From NCBI RefSeq assembly GCF_022352055.1, contig NZ_JAKRWM010000004.1:248001-312000 (forward strand): a stretch of 64,000 nucleotides of DNA, read 5' to 3'. This stretch comes from Cohnella mopanensis. GTDB lineage: Bacteria > Bacillota > Bacilli > Paenibacillales > Paenibacillaceae. The translations under genes and the position numbers were made by a program. The notes beneath the pieces were generated by a model. That model searched no databases. It saw only the letters and a list, made by a program, of their open reading frames with translations, and was not told the origin of the DNA. Shown piece by piece: positions 33,672 to 41,963 of this stretch (the stretch's first letter is position 1; every line of letters starts with the position of its first letter).

Positions 33672-34424
33672 ATGGGAATGCTGAATAACAAAGTTGCGAT
33701 TGTTACGGGTGCGGGAAGTGGAATGGGACGCGAAGAAGCGTTGTTGTTCGCTAAGGAAGGCGCCAAGGTTGTTGCTACCGATATTAACGAAGCTGCCGTT
33801 CAGGCTGTCGTGAAAGAAATAGAAGCAAGCGGCGGAGAAGCGATCTCTTTCTCGCATAACGTGGCTACGGAAGAAGAGTGGACTAAGGTAGTCGACGGTA
33901 CGATCCAGAAGTACGGCAAAGTAGATATTCTGGTCAACAATGCGGGGATTTCCCACGCGGCCGGCTTGCTGGAAACGACTGTCGAGCAGTGGAATAAAGT
34001 GCTTAACATCAACCTGACAAGCGTATTTCTAGGGATGAAATACGTCATTCCGCATATGCGCGACAACAAGGGCGGTTCGATCGTAAACATCTCGTCCATC
34101 GCGGGTTTAACCGGTGGTAGCGGCGCTGGAGCTTACACCGCTTCCAAGGGTGGCGTTCGCATGCTCACCAAAGCGGCCGCGGTCGATTTCGGAAAGGATA
34201 ATATCCGGGTCAACTCGGTTCACCCAGGGTTTATTGAAACGCCGATGAGCGCGGAATTCGTCAATAACGAACAGATGCTTCAATGGTTCCTCTCTCAGAC
34301 CGCATTGCCAAGAGTCGGCCGCGCGTCCGAAGTGGCTGAAGCGGTGTTGTTCTTGGCCTCCGATGCGGCATCTTACCTGACCGGTATCGAGCTGCCTGTC
34401 GATGGCGGCGTAACCGCGAAATAA
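33672..34424 (+). CDS. Short-chain dehydrogenase/reductase (FabG-like)
   Basis: A 250-aa classical SDR. Cofactor motif TGAGSGMG (about 12-19), NNAG (about 90), catalytic Ser in NISSIAG, and Tyr-x-x-x-Lys in AYTASKGG (about 155-159). The acidic residue in VVATDINE favours NAD over NADP. It ends with GIELPVDGG. Substrate unknown. AGGAGG precedes ATG 33672. Probably controlled by the divergent TetR regulator. Confidence 0.93.
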   Translation: MGMLNNKVAIVTGAGSGMGREEALLFAKEGAKVVATDINEAAVQAVVKEIEASGGEAISFSHNVATEEEWTKVVDGTIQKYGKVDILVNNAGISHAAGLLETTVEQWNKVLNINLTSVFLGMKYVIPHMRDNKGGSIVNISSIAGLTGGSGAGAYTASKGGVRMLTKAAAVDFGKDNIRVNSVHPGFIETPMSAEFVNNEQMLQWFLSQTALPRVGRASEVAEAVLFLASDAASYLTGIELPVDGGVTAK

Positions 34425-34457
34425 TATCTTTTCTCGTATGGGAACATAAACGCAAGC

Positions 34458-34505
34458 AAAAAATCCTTATCTGCTCATGTCCGAGCCGATGAGGATTTTT
34501 TTTGT
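34458..34505 (+). terminator. Rho-independent terminator
   Basis: AAAAAATCCT pairs with AGGATTTTTT, with a 20-nt apical part that includes CTGCTCATG; a T run follows. Confidence 0.8.
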
Positions 34506-34590
34506 TTTCCGGCGGCAACGGGATTTGAATATTGGCATGTTTTCGTGAGAAAGGGGGAAATTATAATCATCCAGATAAGGGGGACAGCTA

Positions 34591-35412
34591 ATGAAACGAA
34601 TAGTCATGGTATTTTGCTTGGTCTTACTGCTGGCGGGATGCGGATCTTACAATCGGCAAGCTACTCCGATGAGGACACACTCCAAGCAATCGGAATTGTT
34701 GCCGCGTTCGCATATCAGCTCGGTAGAGACGAATCTCCCTGTTAACAAGCATAACGTTCAGGGTAACGAGTCTATCTCGGATATCGCCGCGCGTTATCAT
34801 GTAGATATTGACGAGTTGTTACGCCTCAATCCGGGTTTGAAGGAGCAACTCGGCGGCAATGCGAATCCAAACGGCAATGCGAATGGCAATACGAACCCAA
34901 ATGGCAATGCGAATCCAAACGGTAATTCCAATACAAGCGGCGGCAATCAAACCCAAGCGCCTAACGACAACCTGAACAGTCCGCTTCCGAAGGACCAAAA
35001 GGTGACGCTTCCGGCCAATGAGAGCATGGACGGCTATGAGAAACAAGTATTGGCGTTGACGAATCAGGAAAGACAGAAGGCGGGGCTATCGGCTTGCGCG
35101 GGAGACGACTCCAGTCTTAATCGTTCGGCGAGAGCCAAATCCCAAGACATGGCCGCAAACAATTATTTCTCGCATGATTCTCCTACGTATGGCGACCCTT
35201 TTGCGATGATGAGGAGTTTCGGCGTACAGTACCAATCGGCAGGCGAAAATATCGCCATGGGCCAACCGACCCCGGAAGAGGTCGTGAAGTCGTGGATGAA
35301 TTCGGAAGGACACCGGAAGAACATTCTGAACGGCTCCTTCACGCACTTGGGCGTCGGATACATCGTGCAGAACGGCAAAGCTTACTGGACCCAGCAATTT
35401 ATCGGCAAATAG
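34591..35412 (+). CDS. CAP/SCP-domain lipoprotein with LysM-like motif (YkwD type)
   Basis: A 273-aa lipoprotein with lipobox LLLAGC (Cys17). A LysM-like motif lies at about 55-85 (VQGNESISDIAARYHVDIDELLRLNP). A low-complexity linker of N-P-N-G-N-A-N repeats follows (about 88-125). The C-terminal CAP domain (about 145-273) has LTNQERQKAGLSA, NYFSHDSP, GENIA and SWMNSEGHRKNIL. CAP-domain proteins of spore formers occur in envelope or spore layers. AGGGGGA precedes ATG 34591. Confidence 0.9.
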   Translation: MKRIVMVFCLVLLLAGCGSYNRQATPMRTHSKQSELLPRSHISSVETNLPVNKHNVQGNESISDIAARYHVDIDELLRLNPGLKEQLGGNANPNGNANGNTNPNGNANPNGNSNTSGGNQTQAPNDNLNSPLPKDQKVTLPANESMDGYEKQVLALTNQERQKAGLSACAGDDSSLNRSARAKSQDMAANNYFSHDSPTYGDPFAMMRSFGVQYQSAGENIAMGQPTPEEVVKSWMNSEGHRKNILNGSFTHLGVGYIVQNGKAYWTQQFIGK

Positions 35413-35429
35413 TTGGTGGGATTAGATGC

Positions 35430-35457
35430 AGAGCCATCCTTATGGGGTGGCTCTTAT
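35430..35457 (+). terminator. Rho-independent terminator
   Basis: AGAGCCA pairs with TGGCTCT, with an inner CC/GG pair and a short loop, followed by TATT. The T run is weak. Confidence 0.65.
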
Positions 35458-35605
35458 TGATGTCCGGCATAATATTCTTATATCGTTCTCAAGGTTTTGT
35501 TATATATAAAATCAGATTTAGCTCATCTATACTTGGGGGGGAAGCTGGCAGCAAAGATCGGCGGAGCCGGTTCCTTGCCAACTAGAATGGGAGAGAGTGA
35601 GAACG

Positions 35606-36661
35606 ATGACGATAGAAAAGACTTTTCTTAAAGGGATGGATATTTCATTCGTGGATGAGATAGAGACGGCGGGCGGCGCCTATTACGATAATGGGCAAAA
35701 GCGGGACGTACTCGATATTCTGCAAGAGAATGGCGTGAACTCGGCAAGGCTGCGACTATGGAATGAACCGAAGTACGATTACGTCAATTTGAAAAAAACA
35801 AAAGAGATGGCAAAGCGGATTAAGAAGAAGGGAATGCACTTCCTACTCGATTTCCACTATTCCGACTACTGGGCCGATCCGGGCAAACAATTCAAACCGA
35901 AGGCCTGGGAAGGGCTGTCTTTCCCCGAGCTTGCCTCAGCCGTTAGAGAGTTCACGCGGAACGTGATCGCGGAGTTGAAAGAGCAAGGAACGCTGCCGGA
36001 CATGATCCAGATCGGTAATGAGATCACGAACGGAATGATATGGATGGACGGGCGCGTGGACGGAGAGTGGAACACGGATCAGCAATGGCGCAATCTTGCA
36101 GAATTGGTCCAAGCCGGAATCTCTGGGTTGAACGAAGCGTTGGATGAGGGGGAGAAGGTTCCGGTCATGATCCACGTCGACCGGGGTGGCGATAATGAAG
36201 GAAGCCGTTATTTCTACGACCGGTTATTCAAGTTAGGCGTCGATTTCGATATTATCGGACTCTCGTACTATTCCTGGTGGCATGGCACGCTGGATCAATT
36301 GAAGGAAAACCTCGATGACCTGGCCAGCCGATACGGCAAGGATATCGTCGTCGTCGAAGTGGCATACCCATGGACGATGACGCCTCCGGACGATAAGTCC
36401 CTTATTTTCAATACGGAAGATTGGCTGTGTCCGGGTTACCCTGCGAGTCCGGAAGGGCAAGAGGCTTTTCTTCGGACGCTTATGGATATGATTAAGTCCA
36501 CGCCGGACAATCGAGGCATCGGCATCTACTACTGGGAACCGTGCTGGATTCCATCTAAATCGCAGTGGTCCGTGGAACACGAGAACAACTGGTCCAATCT
36601 GACGATGTTCGATTATGCGGGGAATAAATTGGATTCGCTGCGTGTTTTCAAGGATGAATAG
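35606..36661 (+). CDS. GH53 endo-beta-1,4-galactanase, no signal peptide
   Basis: A 351-aa glycoside hydrolase family 53 enzyme, which cuts beta-1,4-galactan side chains of pectin (arabinogalactan type I). Family hallmarks: KGMDISFVDEIETAGGAYYD, NSARLRLWNEP, LDFHYSDYWADPGKQ, acid/base Glu in MIQIGNEITNGMIW and nucleophile Glu in VVVEVAYPW. Secreted members have a signal peptide; here the mature fold begins almost at Met1, so the enzyme should stay in the cytosol and act on imported galacto-oligosaccharides. ATG 35606 is chosen over 35597 for its better spacing from GGGAGAGAG. An AraC regulator follows. Confidence 0.9.
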   Translation: MTIEKTFLKGMDISFVDEIETAGGAYYDNGQKRDVLDILQENGVNSARLRLWNEPKYDYVNLKKTKEMAKRIKKKGMHFLLDFHYSDYWADPGKQFKPKAWEGLSFPELASAVREFTRNVIAELKEQGTLPDMIQIGNEITNGMIWMDGRVDGEWNTDQQWRNLAELVQAGISGLNEALDEGEKVPVMIHVDRGGDNEGSRYFYDRLFKLGVDFDIIGLSYYSWWHGTLDQLKENLDDLASRYGKDIVVVEVAYPWTMTPPDDKSLIFNTEDWLCPGYPASPEGQEAFLRTLMDMIKSTPDNRGIGIYYWEPCWIPSKSQWSVEHENNWSNLTMFDYAGNKLDSLRVFKDE

Positions 36662-36673
36662 ATTGTTACGAGG

Positions 36674-36702
36674 GAAGCTTCCAACAAGGGGGCTTCTTTT
36701 CT
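36674..36702 (+). terminator. Rho-independent terminator
   Basis: GAAGCTTCC pairs with GGGGGCTTC (two G-T pairs) around AACAA, followed by TTTT. Confidence 0.75.
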
Positions 36703-36793
36703 CGTCCGACAACCTCTGCGAATGTTCAACCGGAGGAAAGATTATTATAATTAGGTTGAGCATGACTATCCGAATGACGGGATGAGGGACAGG

Positions 36794-37645
36794 ATGAACT
36801 GGGACAACGAGAATAAGAGATTCGTGTTTACCTCTCTGGAACGTTCTCTCCCCGTATATATAGAGAGCATCGGTTATAGCGCATGGGAGCTTATATTTAC
36901 AAGGCCGGAGGGGTATCCTTACTTTCATTGGCTTCAAACGGTAAGAGGAGAAGGAGTGTTCATTCATTCGGGTGAGCGCATTGCGATGACTCCCGGTAAA
37001 GGGGTATTGCTGACGCCGTTTACGCCGCATTCCTATTTTCCGGCATCGGACCAGTGGTCGACCGTCTATATTACGTTCGGCGGGGCGGCAGTCGATCCGA
37101 TTCTGGATTCCTTGGATATGAACATGTCCGCCGTATATACCGATACTCAGCTATCGATATCGGACTTAATAGGGCTCATGCTGCAGAAGGTCGATGTGGA
37201 TTCCGAGTTTTCCAGGCTCGAATCGTCCAAGGAGCTATATCATTTTCTAATTATGCTCAAGAAGTTCGGCATGCGTAACGATCGGCCGTCCTTGTCCCAA
37301 ACCTTCGATAAAGTTCGCCCGGTCGTCCAATGGTTAAAAAGAAACTATTCGAATAACATCGGACTGTCCGAAATGGCAGAGCATGCCGGGATGAGCGTTT
37401 CGTATTTAAGCGAGCTATTCCAGCAAGCGTTCGGGATGAGCCCGTATTCTTTCCTTATCCAACTGCGGATTCGGGAATCCAAGCATATTATGATCACGAA
37501 CCCGAATCTCCCATTGAAAGAGGTTGCCGCGCGAACGGGCTTTAACGATGTTAGTCATTTCGTCGCCACTTTTCGGAAGAAGGAAGGAGTCACGCCCGCC
37601 AAGTATAGAAATCTATACCTGTCTTCGGAAGGCGAGACATCGTGA
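36794..37645 (+). CDS. AraC-family transcriptional regulator
   Basis: A 283-aa regulator with an N-terminal cupin-like sensing domain (about 10-150, with GEGVFIHSGERIAMTPGKGVLLTPFTPHSY). Two C-terminal HTH motifs follow (about 180-275: LSEMAEHAGMSVSYLSELFQQAFGMSPYSFLIQLRIRESKHIM and LKEVAARTGFNDVSHFVATFRKKEGVTPAKYR). ATG 36794 has GAGGGA at good spacing; ATG 36782 does not. Probably a sugar-responsive activator of the GH53 gene upstream or of linked uptake genes. Confidence 0.88.
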   Translation: MNWDNENKRFVFTSLERSLPVYIESIGYSAWELIFTRPEGYPYFHWLQTVRGEGVFIHSGERIAMTPGKGVLLTPFTPHSYFPASDQWSTVYITFGGAAVDPILDSLDMNMSAVYTDTQLSISDLIGLMLQKVDVDSEFSRLESSKELYHFLIMLKKFGMRNDRPSLSQTFDKVRPVVQWLKRNYSNNIGLSEMAEHAGMSVSYLSELFQQAFGMSPYSFLIQLRIRESKHIMITNPNLPLKEVAARTGFNDVSHFVATFRKKEGVTPAKYRNLYLSSEGETS

Positions 37646-37661
37646 ACCGGAGAAGCGAAGG

Positions 37662-38552
37662 TTAGCCGACGAACATGTCCATGAAATGGCGGGCGGTCTT
37701 CGAGAGGTGACGATCCCTCAGCCAGATAATCCCGACATCGCTTTGGAATTCGGCGTTCGCAATCGTTAATTGCTTAATGTGGGGGGAAGCGAAGGAGCTC
37801 ATAACCGATTCAGGCAAAATGGCAACCCCGATCCCGGAGGCGACGAGCGATGCGGTAATGGATACACTGGAGCACTCGCTAATAATTCGGGGCTCCAAGC
37901 CATGCTGCTTGAATTCGTGGAACACTCGATCGTGCATTCCCGTCGTCCTATCGGTCTTAAGCGTAAGGAATGGAAAGCGGGCCAGCTCCTGAAGGGTAAT
38001 CGTTCGTTGGTTTGCCGAATCGCACCATTCGCTCGGAAGCAAAGCGACGAACGGGTCGGAAGGCAGAGGCAATACGGAATAGTGCTGCGATTGAAAATCG
38101 GATTGAAAAGGCAGGCGCGTCACGATTAGCTCCAGATCGCGGCTTTCGAGTAGCTCGCCTAACAGGAAATGGTCTCCTTCTTGGATTTTGAAGGTGACTT
38201 GCGGATAGTTCATCGTGAACTGTCGTATGGCCGGGGGCAATAAGGAAATACAAGAGACGACGGCTCCGATGGAGAGCACGCCTTGAACACCTTCGCCTAG
38301 CTCTTGAACGTAGGTGATGGTCTCATCGAACTGATTCAAGAGAGAGATCGCTCTCTGACGAAGAAGCTCTCCGGCTTGAGTAAGCTGTAATTGCTTCCCG
38401 TTGCGATCGAACAGCACTACGCCGAGCTCTTGCTCCATGAGCTTAAGCTGACGGCTTAACGGGGGTTGCTCCATGTTCAGCTGCTTCGCCGCGCGGGTAA
38501 TTTGCCCCTCGTTCGCGATAGCCAGGAAGTAACGCAGTTGGCGCATGTCCAT
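37662..38552 (-). CDS. LysR-family transcriptional regulator
   Basis: A 296-aa LysR protein. The N-terminal wHTH MDMRQLRYFLAIANEGQITRAAKQLNMEQPPLSRQLKLMEQELG is typical, and the remaining part is the periplasmic-binding-like effector domain (about 90-295). Start at 38552 gives the normal LysR N-terminus with AAGGGAG 11 nt upstream; ATG 38579 would add nine residues and lies beside the palindrome at 38578. Divergent from ilvE, which is a plausible target; the effector is unknown. Confidence 0.9.
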   Translation of the reverse strand: MDMRQLRYFLAIANEGQITRAAKQLNMEQPPLSRQLKLMEQELGVVLFDRNGKQLQLTQAGELLRQRAISLLNQFDETITYVQELGEGVQGVLSIGAVVSCISLLPPAIRQFTMNYPQVTFKIQEGDHFLLGELLESRDLELIVTRLPFQSDFQSQHYSVLPLPSDPFVALLPSEWCDSANQRTITLQELARFPFLTLKTDRTTGMHDRVFHEFKQHGLEPRIISECSSVSITASLVASGIGVAILPESVMSSFASPHIKQLTIANAEFQSDVGIIWLRDRHLSKTARHFMDMFVG

Positions 38553-38577
38553 TCGAGTAATGGCTCCCTTCGCTTCC

Positions 38578-38592
38578 ATACCTTAAAGGTAT
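38578..38592. promoter_or_regulatory. LysR-type operator palindrome
   Basis: ATACCTTAAAGGTAT is a perfect dyad and fits the T-N11-A LysR box. It lies between the divergent LysR and aminotransferase genes, about 26 bp upstream of the LysR start. Confidence 0.65.
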
Positions 38593-38681
38593 GGATAACC
38601 GACAAAACAGATATTATCAATATACTTAATGCTCTGCTATCATTCAACTATAAGCGAAAATAGTAAGGAGAAGATGTTCGA

Positions 38682-39749
38682 ATGGGCCTCAAGATAACAG
38701 TAGAGCGTACCTCTGCTCCCAAGCAAAAGCCGGAAACGTCAAAACTCAGCTTTGGTAAGTATTTCACCGATCACATGTTCATCATGGATTACGATGCGGG
38801 TATGGGGTGGCATGACCCTCGGATCGTTCCTTATCAGCCGATCTCGTTAGATCCGGCAGCCAAAGTGTTCCATTATGGACAAACCGTATTCGAAGGAATG
38901 AAAGCGTATAAAACGCCGGAAGGTCCGGTTCTGATGTTCCGTCCCTTCAAGAACCTGCAGCGTCTTAATCGCTCGAATGCCCGCCTAAGCATCCCTTCCC
39001 TAGACGAGGATTTGGTCATGGAAGCGCTGAAGCAGCTGATCAGAGTGGATGAGGATTGGATTCCTTCCGAGCAAGGGACATCTCTGTATATCCGTCCTTT
39101 TGTCATCTCTACGCAAGCGACATTGGGCGTATCGCCGTCCGAGAAATATTATTTCATGATCATTTTGTCGCCGGTCGGTTCTTACTACGAAGAAGGAATT
39201 AATCCGGTCAGCATATACGTGGAGTCGGAATATGTCCGAGCCGTTACCGGCGGGGTTGGCAATGCCAAGACCGGTGGGAATTATGCGGCAGGACTTAAAG
39301 CGCAGCAAGAAGCTACCGAAAAAGGGTATTCGCAAGTGCTGTGGTTGGACGGCGTTCATCGGAAATACATCGAGGAAGTCGGCAGCATGAACGTGTTCTT
39401 CAAGGTCGGGGGCAAGGTCATCACGCCTGCGCTCAACGGGAGCATATTGGACGGCGTAACCCGGGATTCGGTCATCCGGGTGCTCAAGCACTGGAACATT
39501 GAAGTCGAGGAGAAAACGATCTCCATAGACGAGTTGGTGGAAGCTTACCAGAACGGCACGTTGGAGGAAGCGTTCGGAACGGGTACGGCAGCCGTCATAT
39601 CTCCGATCGGAGAGTTGAACTGGCAAGGCGACAAGCTGACGCTGAACGGCGGTCAAACCGGTCCCCTCTCCTCGAGAGTGTACGATTTCATGACCGGCAT
39701 GCAGCGCGGCATCATCGACGATCCGTTCGGCTGGATCGTGAAGCTGTAG
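38682..39749 (+). CDS. ilvE: Branched-chain amino acid aminotransferase
   Basis: A 355-aa class IV aminotransferase that interconverts Leu, Ile, Val and their 2-oxo acids. PLP-binding Lys196 sits in GVGNAKTGGNYAAGL. Other family segments are VFHYGQTVFEGMKAY, RPFKNLQRLNRSNARL, LDGVHRKYIEEVGSMN and FGTGTAAVISPIG. The length is typical for the BCAT1/IlvK type with an extended N-terminus. AAGGAG precedes ATG 38682. Likely regulated by the divergent LysR protein. Confidence 0.94.
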   Translation: MGLKITVERTSAPKQKPETSKLSFGKYFTDHMFIMDYDAGMGWHDPRIVPYQPISLDPAAKVFHYGQTVFEGMKAYKTPEGPVLMFRPFKNLQRLNRSNARLSIPSLDEDLVMEALKQLIRVDEDWIPSEQGTSLYIRPFVISTQATLGVSPSEKYYFMIILSPVGSYYEEGINPVSIYVESEYVRAVTGGVGNAKTGGNYAAGLKAQQEATEKGYSQVLWLDGVHRKYIEEVGSMNVFFKVGGKVITPALNGSILDGVTRDSVIRVLKHWNIEVEEKTISIDELVEAYQNGTLEEAFGTGTAAVISPIGELNWQGDKLTLNGGQTGPLSSRVYDFMTGMQRGIIDDPFGWIVKL

Positions 39750-39801
39750 CCCCATTAAATCGGGCTTATTGTAGAGAAAATGGCGGTTGTCGATAAACTT
39801 C

Positions 39802-39831
39802 TTGTAAAAAGTGAGACTATAGTCTTATAAT
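39802..39831 (+). promoter_or_regulatory. Candidate SigA promoter of the c-di-GMP riboswitch operon
   Basis: TTGTAA (39802-39807), an 18-bp spacer and TATAAT (39826-39831) give a start near 39838. A perfect palindrome GACTATAGTC (39814-39823) fills part of the spacer and may be an operator. Confidence 0.6.
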
Positions 39832-39904
39832 AAATTTGAATCGTTTGTGTATAAAGGCACATTTTTTCACATAAATAACAGCATTTTTCATACATCAACG
39901 ACAC

Positions 39905-39992
39905 GCATGCACGAAAAGGCAAACCTTTTGAAAAAAAGGGACGCAAAGCTATGGGCCTAAGGAACTGAAGTTCTATGGTCGCCAAGCTGCCG
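39905..39992 (+). promoter_or_regulatory. c-di-GMP-I (GEMM-I) riboswitch
   Basis: The class I cyclic-di-GMP aptamer signature is present in order: GCACG, AGGCAAACC, GGGACGCAAAGC, GGGCCTAA, then the tetraloop-receptor side, a variable stem and GGTCGCCAAGCTGCC. It lies in the leader of the FapA/HD-GYP genes. Its 3' end runs straight into the antiterminator arm at 39990-39997, so ligand binding can influence the terminator that follows. Confidence 0.92.
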
Positions 39993-40034
39993 AATGGGGC
40001 GTTAGGCATCTTCCATTCGGAAGGTGTCTTTTTT
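39990..40034 (+). terminator. Riboswitch terminator with competing antiterminator
   Basis: The terminator stem uses GGCATCTTCC (40005-40014) with GGAAGGTGTC (40019-40028), followed by T residues. A competing stem pairs CCGAATGG (39990-39997) with CCATTCGG (40013-40020). The two share bases, so only one can form. This is a standard transcriptional expression platform; whether c-di-GMP turns it on or off cannot be settled by eye. Confidence 0.85.
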
Positions 40035-40070
40035 ATTGTTTGCAGAATTTCTCCTCGAGAGGTGTAGATT

Positions 40071-41909
40071 TTGAAGAAACAGATCACCGAGTCAGAGTTA
40101 CGAACGCTGATTCATCAATTGAACATCGATCGCGACAACGAGTTGGCGGAAGGGGAGCTCGACGACCCGCCGAGTAAGCAGGCCGGAACGATTCGTATTC
40201 GCAATCAGCAGATTTCCGTCCAGGACCCGACGGGAGGCGGGGAGCGCGCCGTCATCTATCCGATGAGCCCAGTCAAGCTGTACGTCAACGATGAGGAGGT
40301 GCTTTGCGAGTCTCCGGTCAAGGCTGCGGATCGGGTTACTTGGAAGGTTGAAGAGCTGCCCTTGTTTGAGATCACGATAAGCGAAGACAAGATGTTCGCA
40401 TACTTGCTTGTACATGCGATAGAGCGCTATGCGACCACGCTCGTCGATGCGGGTCCCGCTCAGCGTGTTATCGTAAGGGCGCAGGATGACGAGAAACTTG
40501 TACTGAAGACGGTACAACTTGCGGACGTTATTTCCGAGCTTGAAGCAAAGTCGGTCAAAGCGAGAATCGAATTCGCGGCCATTCAGCGAGAACTGCTGGA
40601 ACCGACGTATAAGCCGATTGTCGTAGCGAGTGGCAAAGAGCCAGTGGACGGACAGGATGCCAAGCTCGAAATCTACTTCCCTCAGCAGGTAACGAGCGAA
40701 TTTTTCGAAGTAGAGGGCTCGATCGATTATCGCAATCACCTGCGGATTCCCACCGTGCAGAAGGACGAGGTCATGGCACGGAAAATTCCGATGCAGGAGG
40801 GGGTGGCCGGCTACGACGTCCTCGGGAATCTAACGTTGCCCACTCCGCCGAAGGATATCTTCATCATGGGAAAGCCAACCGTGGAATTGACGTCCGACGG
40901 AGTCGTCATCGCCAAAGCGCAAGGAAGACCAAGAGTTACTGGCGGCAAAATTAAAACGTTCGACGTGTCTACCGCGTATGTCGTCTCCGGCAACGTGGAA
41001 ATCGCTACCGGGAACATCGTCTTCTCGGGCGACGTTGTCGTCTACGGCGATGTGACGGACAATATGATTATCGAGTCGTTGGGCAACGTTTACATATACG
41101 GCAATGTGTTTAATTCAACGATTACGGCTACGGGAAGCATCAACGTGAGGGGCAATGTTGTTGCCAGCAAGCTATATTCGGGTTATTTTGGCGTGTTGTT
41201 CAACCGTCTCTATCATACTTCGAAGCTGCTTTGCGACTATATCGAGAAGCTGCTGGCGGCTTCCAGAATGCTGGAGCAAGCTTTGGAGGCTAAGAGGCAA
41301 AGCGTGCGCTACGGGCAGATCGTCCAGCTTCTCTTGGAAACGAAGATGAAAGAGATCGTACCGACTATTAAAGAGCTTCACGTGGTCATCTCCAATATTC
41401 AGCATATTAAGCAATCGGAATACGAGAAGCTGAAGGATCTGTCGAATATTTTCTCGAAGCCTACCAAGCTAATCGAGTCGGCGACTTACGAATATGTTCA
41501 GAGCTTTCTCGCCTTGTTGCAGGATACCCACAAAGAAGTGGCCAGGATGCAGGAAGAGAACGTGGAGATCAGTATAAGCCAGAGCCAGAACAGCGAATTG
41601 AAATCGAACGGGGATATTGTGGTCCATCGCGATGGCGTGTTGCTTTGTGAGCTATTCTCGGCCAGAAACATCGTTTTTCATTCCAGCCATTCGATCTGCA
41701 GAGGCTCCCGGCTCGAAGCTGGCGACAGTATTCTGGCGAAAATCATCGGCGGGCAGACAGGGGCTATCTCCGTCCTGAAAGCCAAACGTAAAGTCCAAGT
41801 GCATAAAATGTATTCGGGCAGAGTGTGTATCGGGAAATACTGCAAGGATTTTTTCGAGCCCATTGATCAGGTTACTTTCGACATTCAAATACTGAAGAGA
41901 AACGGATAA
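40071..41909 (+). CDS. FapA-family (DUF342) polymer-forming-like protein
   Basis: A 612-aa cytosolic protein with the DUF342/FapA domain at about 160-440. The right-handed beta-helix region shows repeats such as VSGNVEIATGNIVFSGDVVVYGDVTDNMIIESLGNVYIYGNVFNSTITATGSINVRGNV. An N-terminal part (1-150) and a coiled-coil C-terminal part follow the usual layout. FapA-like proteins occur near motility and chemotaxis genes; a Vibrio member links glucose transport to flagella. A TTG start at 40071 is chosen for GAGAGGTG six bases upstream. Placed behind a c-di-GMP riboswitch and ahead of an HD-GYP gene, so it probably takes part in surface or motility switching. Confidence 0.82.
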   Translation: MKKQITESELRTLIHQLNIDRDNELAEGELDDPPSKQAGTIRIRNQQISVQDPTGGGERAVIYPMSPVKLYVNDEEVLCESPVKAADRVTWKVEELPLFEITISEDKMFAYLLVHAIERYATTLVDAGPAQRVIVRAQDDEKLVLKTVQLADVISELEAKSVKARIEFAAIQRELLEPTYKPIVVASGKEPVDGQDAKLEIYFPQQVTSEFFEVEGSIDYRNHLRIPTVQKDEVMARKIPMQEGVAGYDVLGNLTLPTPPKDIFIMGKPTVELTSDGVVIAKAQGRPRVTGGKIKTFDVSTAYVVSGNVEIATGNIVFSGDVVVYGDVTDNMIIESLGNVYIYGNVFNSTITATGSINVRGNVVASKLYSGYFGVLFNRLYHTSKLLCDYIEKLLAASRMLEQALEAKRQSVRYGQIVQLLLETKMKEIVPTIKELHVVISNIQHIKQSEYEKLKDLSNIFSKPTKLIESATYEYVQSFLALLQDTHKEVARMQEENVEISISQSQNSELKSNGDIVVHRDGVLLCELFSARNIVFHSSHSICRGSRLEAGDSILAKIIGGQTGAISVLKAKRKVQVHKMYSGRVCIGKYCKDFFEPIDQVTFDIQILKRNG

Positions 41910-41963
41910 AGGTTCATTTCGAGAACAAAATTCATATAAAGAAAAATGCTTGGTGGGGTGAAT

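Noticed and set aside
39755-40087. Minus-strand open frame of 110 codons between ilvE and the FapA gene
   Set aside because: It is antisense to a c-di-GMP riboswitch and its terminator and has no coding character.
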